Below are positions 57,605 to 64,000 of a stretch of 64,000 nt of DNA, one piece after another. The stretch is taken from assembly GCF_024586455.1 (NCBI RefSeq), contig NC_065919.1, forward strand, positions 29,922,839-29,986,838. The letters run 5' to 3'. The notes under the pieces were generated by a model. That model saw only the letters and a program-made list of their open reading frames with translations, searched no databases and was not told the DNA's origin. A program made the translations under genes and the position numbers. Positions within the stretch are counted from its first letter, which is position 1. Every line of letters begins with the position of its first letter. Source of the stretch: Bactrocera neohumeralis. Taxonomy: Eukaryota; Arthropoda; Insecta; Diptera; Tephritidae.

Positions 57605-60600
57605 AATCATAAATCGACAACAAAAATTCCCTTGTACAATCATCACATCACATCATGGCATGCCAAATTTTTGCACAAAATGTTTGCTTTTCTTAGATCC
57701 ACTTCTGACATTCCACTTCGCAAACAAAATATTTTCTAAAACATTAATCATTTCGTATAAAATTTTGGATAATCTGCTTCTACCCTGAGCAATATTATAT
57801 ATACTCCTTTCCAACTGAACGTCGAAACGCAGCCAAACCTAGGACTTGCCAGCAATTTTATTAAATTAGGTATGGCCGTTTCTCTAACCAAAAGTATAAC
57901 TTCGTTGAGTATTTCTAAAAATCCTTGCCCACTTAACCGATAGCTTTAAACAAACCTGATGCAAAAATAAACCATCTCAATTCTACAAGAAACTTTTTAG
58001 CAAAACTCTGGTGCAGGCATGGGATTAGAATGGTCTCTCAAAGGCCGTCCTTCGATTCTATCATCACAATATCGTTCATGTTCGTTCAACACATAAGCAG
58101 CCACAAAAAACATTTTTATTTAATTTCAAATTATTTAAAATTATGAACAAAGGAATTCTCTTTTATTTCGAATTTAAATTCGAATCGATTTCCAGAACAT
58201 GCCTGATATTTTTAATTAAAAAAATTACCTGTGAATTCATCATTCAAAGGCACACATCTCCTATTCAGTTACACCCTTGCTTCATGTCCAAATATGCACT
58301 TTAAACTTACCCTGATTAACATAAAATGATTTATGCTTAATACTAGTGATGGTAGAAAGTAATGGGTCTATTACGGAAAATGTACAATAACCACGTAATT
58401 TTATTGCGGTGCCTCGAAATATCAAAGATCTTCTTCAAGAGTCGAATCTGTTATTGGACATTTTGAGTCCGTGACGAAATCATGGATGACCAAACATCTC
58501 GAAATCAATTCAGATCGTCGCCTTGAGCAATTTGGACACATGTACATATATAAAAAAGTATTGAAAACCGAAAGTTTAACAAATACTTCCACTCGATTAA
58601 TGTAACTCAGAAACTACTTAATATATATGTACATACAAAATATGTATGTAAGTGTATTTGCGTTACAAGGCATTTGTATGAGCGACTACTCTTCGTGGCA
58701 ATCATCAAGTGAAATAGAAATAAAAAGCACACATATACATACTTATGTTTCTCTATTATTTTTAGTTGGCCATGACAGCACTAAAAAACGAGTTCAGTGA
58801 GAGAGAACAATGCGAATTACAAATTAAAATCAAATGAGAAAACAAATCAAAAATAGCTAAAAAGCCTGAGAGATGAAAAAGCATTTAATTAAAACTGATT
58901 GCGAATTAAAAATAAATCAAAACCCACGAACTCAAAAAACAAGCCTGCACAGCTATAACTGAAAGAGATTAGTTATACCCAAGAACTTAGCAGAAGGAAC
59001 CGGGAACAAATCAATAGAAGTATGCAACAGGGTTTAACGCCTAAAAGTAGATAAATTCAGTACGAAAATTTAGCTTTTAAGTTGGAGCATTTTTACGCTC
59101 CACAAATTACAAACATAATACTTTACAAATAACTGTAAAAAAGTGCCGTTTAATGTTCTACGCAGTCATTTTCGGTAATATTTAAAATCACCTGCCCGTC
59201 ATCGCCGCTTTCGCCCACAAGCAGTGTTTTATTTTGTTTTACTTTTCACCATTTCGTTGCTGTGACTGCTTAAAAGCGACCTCCACTTTTGCTGAAGCGA
59301 ATTTATTCGTTGAGAAACGTGCGTCTAAAAGTTTCTTGTTTTTATTTTTATTTCTCATGTTTTTGTTTTGTTGGTCTACACCTAAATTTTGGAGGTGAGC
59401 TGAATATAAAAGAGAGAAAAGACACAAAACACCAACAAAAAGCATGTGAAGCTCACGTGTAGGCAACGAAAATAGCGACGCTGTTTCGTGGCAACCCCAT
59501 TTATATGCGTACACACACACACACACATGTCACACATGTGCACGGGTAAGCAGCGCGCATTCAAATGAGCAGCCACACATAAAGTGGTAAATATGTAGTG
59601 GTATTGGTGTATATTTTTTGAATAAATAACAATAAAAGCGAATAGAAACGAAAATAGAAATACAAACTAACAGTATACCGTACAGCGTTTAAAGCAAAAG
59701 AGAAAACAAGTTGTGGAAACTAAAAATGCCGTTCCAAACATTTATTCACACACACACATACATGTATAGTATATACTACATACCAAACAAACCAGCAGTA
59801 ATCTGTTCAAAATCAGAAATATATAATTTTTTGAAGAAAAGTATGTAGACAAAAAAAAACGCTTTAATATTTTGAGCTCTGCTGAATATATGTAGTATGT
59901 GTAGCTTATGCCTCAGTGGGGTATGATCTCAAATATTAGACCTAAAACTAATCCCACGAGTTATCGACGGAACCTGGTAAAAAAATAGTTATATACATAC
60001 ATATGTACATACAAAAACAATACATACATATGTATGTATATGCCCAAACCGCTATCAAAGTTCTTGAAGCTTAGTGTTCAGAATCTTTATAAATTAATCT
60101 AGCAAATTAGGTTGGGATCCTTAAGACTTGAACCATACCGGGCCCTTTGTATACAGAAAAACTCCAACAATTAGATCTCATGTACCAACAAAGTGGCTCG
60201 AACTCATCACAAACCTGCCAAGGTGTTTTATTTTCCGCATGCCCAATCTGAGTTCCGAGGTCTTAACCTTGAAAGGACGGAACCGTCAAGAATATAAAGT
60301 TGAGTTGATTCTACCACGTCCTCTTCCTACCAAAGCTATAGCTGGAATCCGTTGAAGATTTTTAATCTGTGACTGCACAATTACTAGTAGTGGGCTAAAA
60401 CCATTGAAAATTCCATATTATAGTATTAAAATGTCTAAATTAAGAAAGAGCAAAGCTAACTTCTATAATTCCATAGGACATAATTTCCACCTAGAAATAT
60501 GACGATATGAAACCATAGTCATGTTCATAGCAGCCTATTTAAGGTCATTTTTAATACCTACTTAGCCCGGAACTTGGTACACCATAACTTCATTTTTCAT

Positions 60601-60990
60601 TGTAGCTGAGGGACTTGATTGAATTCAGATATTTTAATTTGAATCTTGCAGAATGTCAATTCATAAAATAAATAACATTTGGGAAACCCAAATCCTTCTA
60701 GCTGGTAAATAATTTATATGTCCTTAAACACCAATACCCCTAAGTCACTTCAACATAACGGCAGCATTAAATAAATAAATATAAAAGCATAAAAATCATT
60801 CATGTACCACAACTTTCAGCCTACATTGAAGTGGGGAGGGTGTACCTATATACATAAGCATATACTTATATACAAACTTGACATAGTTCGCGAATCTTTT
60901 TCACAGTTTCATATCGAAGTCGCCTCGCTATGGCTACGAGTCCAATCATTGGGGTATGTAGAATGCATTTGGCTCCCTCTCATGCTCTAA
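57605..60990. other. intronic sequence; no gene recognised
   Basis: Microsatellites lie near 58620-58650, 59510-59530 ((AC)n) and 59990-60040. A frame at 60128-60355 (75 codons) shows no domain I can name. The rest is AT-rich without recognised elements. Confidence 0.35.
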
Positions 60991-60994
60991 TTCG

Positions 60995-61530
60995 CATGCG
61001 CCACCCTACCGAATGCGCTTAACCTTGACATACTTACCCAATACGAGTATATACCTCGAACTTGCCACTGCCACGAATGCAGACACAGATACAACTACCG
61101 TTGCAGATGCGCGTACTTGAGCCCAAAGCCAAGTGGCAGAGCGGAGGACTTGTGCAAAGCGCTCTTCCAAACAAACATACGAACAACAAACACGAAATGG
61201 TAAAAACGATGAAAAGAAGGCCAATGTAAAAGAAAACCCCACGAGTTGAGAGGCAACACAGCCCATACACTACAGTAGCAACCTCGAAGCAGCGCGCATT
61301 CCCTCCCCAAGGGTGCGCAACATACACAATTTGGGGTTGAGAAGGAATTGTAGCAAAAAGAAAATAGAAAAATGGAAAACATAAACAAGCAAGTGGCTTT
61401 CAGTGAAAAAAATTATGCTGGAAGCCAACATAAATGTAAGTATTTAGCAAGACTGAAACAGAGTTGCATTGGTTGGGTTTTCAATTACTATATATGAAAT
61501 ACGTTCGACCTTTGGGAAACGGCAGATCTT
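60995..61530. other. intronic sequence just downstream of the coding exon
   Basis: Minus-strand frames at 61006-61388 overlap in all three frames and are Cys/Leu/Phe-rich; I judge them non-coding. A GC-richer patch spans 61010-61320. No splice acceptor matched to a recognised domain was found. Confidence 0.4.
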
Positions 61531-61547
61531 AGTTATAATATTACACC

Positions 61548-61553
61548 ACTCAC
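61548..61553 (-). other. splice donor of the first coding exon
   Basis: On the minus strand the exon ends ACTGAG and the intron begins GTGAGT, a consensus donor. The exon is exactly 181 codons, so the intron starts in phase 0. Past the donor the frame would add only VSGVIL before a stop, as expected for intron. Confidence 0.85.
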
Positions 61554-62096
61554 CTCAGTTCCGATTGTGGTGATCTTTACGACAACATCGTCCTTTTCTA
61601 CATCATGAGAAATGACATCGCCCGAGGTCTCACGTCCGTTGTGGGTGAGAAAAACACGTTGGCCCGGCTGCAATTGTATACCCAATATGGAACGAAAACC
61701 CGGACCGATCAAGTCCGACTCGCGAAACTCCTTAATCATGGCGTTGCGACGCAAAGCTTGCGCGGGACTAATGTAATGTGCGCTTACAGTGCGACGTGCT
61801 TCCAATAAAACGGACGACTTGGACGACGATGAGGGCGATGTGTCCAAGTTGTGCTCCATGGTTTGTGTCTTAAAATCGAAGCGTACTATATATTTAGTGT
61901 CGGCGGTAAGATTTGTACCGTTGTTGTTGGCTGCGGCAGAATCACTCGTTGCCAATAGTGACGACGAAGTGACCGTGGCAGTAGGTGGCGTCTTGACGTC
62001 TTGTATAACGCCCGAATACCAGAGACCATCCGGACCTGGCGCACAAACTTTTGTACCGATTATTGAACGTTTGGCTAAACGGCGACCAGTGGACAT
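61554..62096 (-). CDS. Glut4EF: first coding exon of a Glut4EF / ZNF395 / ZNF704-like transcription factor
   Basis: This exon encodes 181 residues, starting MSTGRRLAKRSIIGTKVCAP. The block RRLAKRSIIGTKVCAPGPDG resembles the N-terminus of human ZNF395 and relatives (RRLGKRSLLGARVLGP). LWYSGVIQDVKT (residues 25-36) and QPGQRVFLTHNGRETSG (about 148-164) followed by DVISHDVEKDDVVVKITTIG look like small Tudor-like/beta-rich segments corresponding to the conserved QPGQKVY..G.E..G region of that family. Between them is a Ser/Thr-rich, low-complexity stretch (residues about 39-100). Known relatives are nuclear DNA-binding proteins with one C2H2 finger, linked to glucose-transporter or huntingtin promoters in mammals; insect members are called Glut4EF. 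The start is well supported: ATG has A at -3 and an in-frame TAG 9 nt upstream. The zinc finger must be encoded by later exons outside the window. Family assignment is from remembered motifs, not a search. Confidence 0.75.
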
Positions 62097-62240
62097 TGTC
62101 TTCTACGAAATTTTGGAAACCGAACAAACCGAAAAAATTAAAATCAGAAAGTGTGTGAAAAGAAGTACGGAGGATCACTACGTTTCTTTTTTTTTTTTTT
62201 TGATATAACGCGCGTGTGACGTCAGCCGTTAAAATGACCA
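62097..62240 (-). other. 5' leader next to the start codon
   Basis: Upstream of the ATG on the minus strand is CGTAGAAGACA, containing the in-frame stop TAG at -9. Further out an A-run (complement of T at 62187-62201) and GCGCGTTATATC sequence appear. I cannot place the transcription start or tell whether a 5' leader intron begins here. Confidence 0.45.
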
Positions 62241-62244
62241 ATTA

Positions 62245-63465
62245 ACACTTTTTGGCTTTAGACGAAAGTTCTATGACTTTTCGTCGAGAAAATGTGTGAA
62301 GGGCGATTCTGACTTTTTATTTTGAACACAATTTGAAATTTTTCAACGTTTTTATTGCTTTTATTTTCGCTATTTCGTTAACAATAAACACCTGTTCACA
62401 CTCTCACTTGACAGCGCGACAATTTATTGCACATTTATCATACGCTTTACTCTATTTTATCAACACTTTTGGCACTTGTGAGCTTTACTTTTACTCTTCG
62501 TTTTTGTCACTTTTTCAATACTAATTTTCAGGAAATCGCATATTTTTTTAAATTCGTAGCAATCAAAAAATATATAAAATTGCCAAAATTATTTGTTTAT
62601 AATTTAATAGCAATTTACTAGGGCTTTCACACGTTGATTGCGCGACAATACTTTAATTTTCACAAATTAGTGACGGAGAACCAAAAAATCTAAAATTGCG
62701 GTTAGGAGCGAACCGAAATATTTGAAGAACAAGAAAGAACGCGGCCACAAAGGCGTAGATAAGTGATTTTGTTTTGGTTTTGGTTTTGCTAATGAGCTAT
62801 AAAATTCACACAATGATTGCAAAGCCGCTTTTTTATTTGATATTATTTTTTAACACTGTTGTTATTCATGTGTCACACAATAATACATACATACATATAT
62901 AAAGACGCTTGTGTTGATAAGTACAGATGTTACAAATTATTATTTAACGCTTTTCTTTAAACAGTTGTTACTGGGTTTCCCACTATTTGCTTTAGCGTAA
63001 TGTGTACAGGGACCTTATTATTTTGCGGTTTCTGTATTTGCGCAGTTTCGCAAACTGTTATTCAAGGCTTCCGTGTTTATTTGACTTCCTTATAACAGAA
63101 CCTTGTCACCGTAGACAAATTAGCTCACTTGCAATATAATTTTTTTATTTTAAACTTTTTTCACTTTACTTCTTGAACGCCACATAGATTTTGCTCTTTT
63201 CTACTCACACTTGGTCGTCGTGCGAAAGCTTGCACTAAACCTGCTGCATTTATCATTTATCGATTATCACGAAGATTTCAGTGAGTTGCTAATCGCCTCG
63301 TTTGAATAAACTTTGATTTTGCGTTGAGAACTTTTTAATTATTGCACTGTTCTGCACTATATAGTCTAAAAGTATTTTATTTTCAATTTTTAATGCATAA
63401 ATATTTGAGACTTTTTCTCTCTCCCACACGCGGGGTCACCTAACTCTCGTGTTTTTTCAGCGCAC
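62245..63465. other. AT-rich upstream sequence; promoter or leader intron
   Basis: No repeats of the intron families were recognised here, unlike the left part of the window. An ACATACATACATATATAAAG tract at 62884-62903 contains TATATAAAG on the plus strand, but nothing links it to a transcript. This stretch probably holds the promoter or a leader intron of the Glut4EF-like gene. Confidence 0.35.
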
Positions 63466-63471
63466 AAGTCT

Positions 63472-63906
63472 TTAGCGTATTGCCGACATGAAATTTGTCG
63501 CACAAATGAAGTGTTCCTCAAACGGAGACGCACACCTTAATGCGGGGAAGACACTGCGCCCGCCAAAGAAACTGCTTGTCACACTGACCCGGGGCGTCAA
63601 TATCGATAGTAGTGATCTTTTAATAACACCATTCAAATTCTGTACGCTTTTCGGAGTTTGCTTCACGTGATGTTGTTGTTTTATTTGTTGTTGTTGCTGT
63701 TGTGCACCAAAGTTCGTATCAATATTTTTGTTATGCTTTTGTATGAGTTTTTCTTTAATATTCGGCTGTTGTATGGATGACAGCGGCAACGACGTTTGTA
63801 TGGATTCGCATAGAAGGGCGGCCGCATTGGCTTCACTCGCTGCAACTACATGCTCCACTCGTTTCGGCGTAAGCGTTCTGTGCTGTTTCGGCTTATTCCT
63901 AAGCAT
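63472..63906 (-). CDS. candidate glutamine-rich coding exon, unidentified
   Basis: The minus-strand frame of 144 codons starts MLRNKPKQHRTLTPKRVEHV and has AASEANAAALLCESIQTSLP, a QQQQQQIKQQHH tract (residues about 69-81) and KSVQNLNGVIKRSLLSILTP. Third positions in the first two thirds are often G or C (CCG, ACG, TCG), which looks more like coding than the intron frames. CGG followed by GTCAGT near 63591 could be a splice donor. I recognise no domain. It could be an alternative first exon of the Glut4EF-like gene, the first exon of another gene, or a chance frame in a long leader. The C-terminal third (SFFGGRSVFPALRCASPFEE) looks less protein-like. Confidence 0.3.
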   Translation of the reverse strand: MLRNKPKQHRTLTPKRVEHVVAASEANAAALLCESIQTSLPLSSIQQPNIKEKLIQKHNKNIDTNFGAQQQQQQIKQQHHVKQTPKSVQNLNGVIKRSLLSILTPRVSVTSSFFGGRSVFPALRCASPFEEHFICATNFMSAIR

Positions 63907-64000
63907 AATCCACCGATTTTCTTCTTATCTTGTCTGTGTTCAACAGATTCTTTGCGCTCGAAAACTGCTTCGTGCACGAAAACGCACACGCTGCAAGCCA

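Larger units (their letters stand above)
1..61553 (-). other. presumed first coding intron of the Glut4EF-like gene (acceptor outside window)
   Basis: The only recognised host coding exon ends at 61554 with a perfect GTGAGT donor on the minus strand, so the sequence to its left begins as intron. Nowhere in the remaining 61.5 kb did I recognise a C2H2 zinc finger or other conserved downstream segment of this protein family; the long open frames there are transposase relics or low-complexity CA/TG-rich sequence. That the whole stretch is one intron is an inference. Small internal exons without a start codon, or unrelated nested non-coding genes, could be hidden in it. Confidence 0.5.

Noticed and set aside
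1..64000. CRISPR arrays, operons, tRNA or rRNA genes, viral genes
   Set aside because: No spaced direct repeats with unique spacers, no bacterial gene layout, no tRNA-like or rRNA-like sequence noticed by eye, and no retroviral or viral protein text; the mobile elements are insect DNA transposons plus one LINE scrap.

Overview
This window looks like nuclear DNA of a true fruit fly (Diptera, probably Tephritidae such as Bactrocera, Zeugodacus or Ceratitis). Three things point there: AT-rich intron-like sequence carrying dozens of ACATACATATGTATGT-type palindromic microsatellites; several Tc1/mariner elements, including four copies of the rosa (DD41D) type known from Ceratitis; and one spliced protein-coding exon resembling the insect Glut4EF gene. 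The species is inferred. There are no bacterial, phage, CRISPR or operon features.

Only one host coding exon can be named with confidence. It lies on the minus strand at 61554-62096 and encodes the first 181 residues of a Glut4EF / ZNF395 / ZNF704-like protein. It has an in-frame stop 9 nt before the ATG and a perfect GTGAGT splice donor. Everything to its left (61.5 kb) is most simply the first coding intron; I recognised no later exon, so the zinc-finger exons probably lie beyond coordinate 1. To its right are the 5' leader and a possible extra minus-strand coding exon (63472-63906, glutamine-rich, unidentified).

The intron is a graveyard of DNA transposons. rosa-type mariners: 8620-9879 (terminal repeats, one 1-bp frameshift, one 45-nt in-frame deletion) and three decayed copies (about 13600, 40135 and 50625). 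Other mariner families: 30064-31331; 34963-35512 (deleted); 36199-36620 (deleted); 44046-45290 (split); 52860-53113 (fragment); 54038-54924 (deleted, with its 5' end also present alone at 498-680); and 56606-57345, which has perfect 28-bp terminal repeats around an intact DNA-binding-domain ORF lacking the catalytic core. There is also a Tc1-like relic (about 23630-24032), two piggyBac-type TTAA-flanked short elements (19131 and 39550), and an RNase H-bearing non-LTR retrotransposon scrap (41690-42075).

Several degenerate dispersed repeat families fill much of the rest. The most striking has a hairpin at one end and at least nine copies. One copy has a mariner derivative inserted in it, and another copy is itself inserted in a mariner, so the order of events can be read. 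GC-richer stretches (about 22140-23440, 24720-25880, 37290-38270, 45530-46660 and 51340-52480) show no convincing coding frame and are the best candidates for intronic regulatory DNA.
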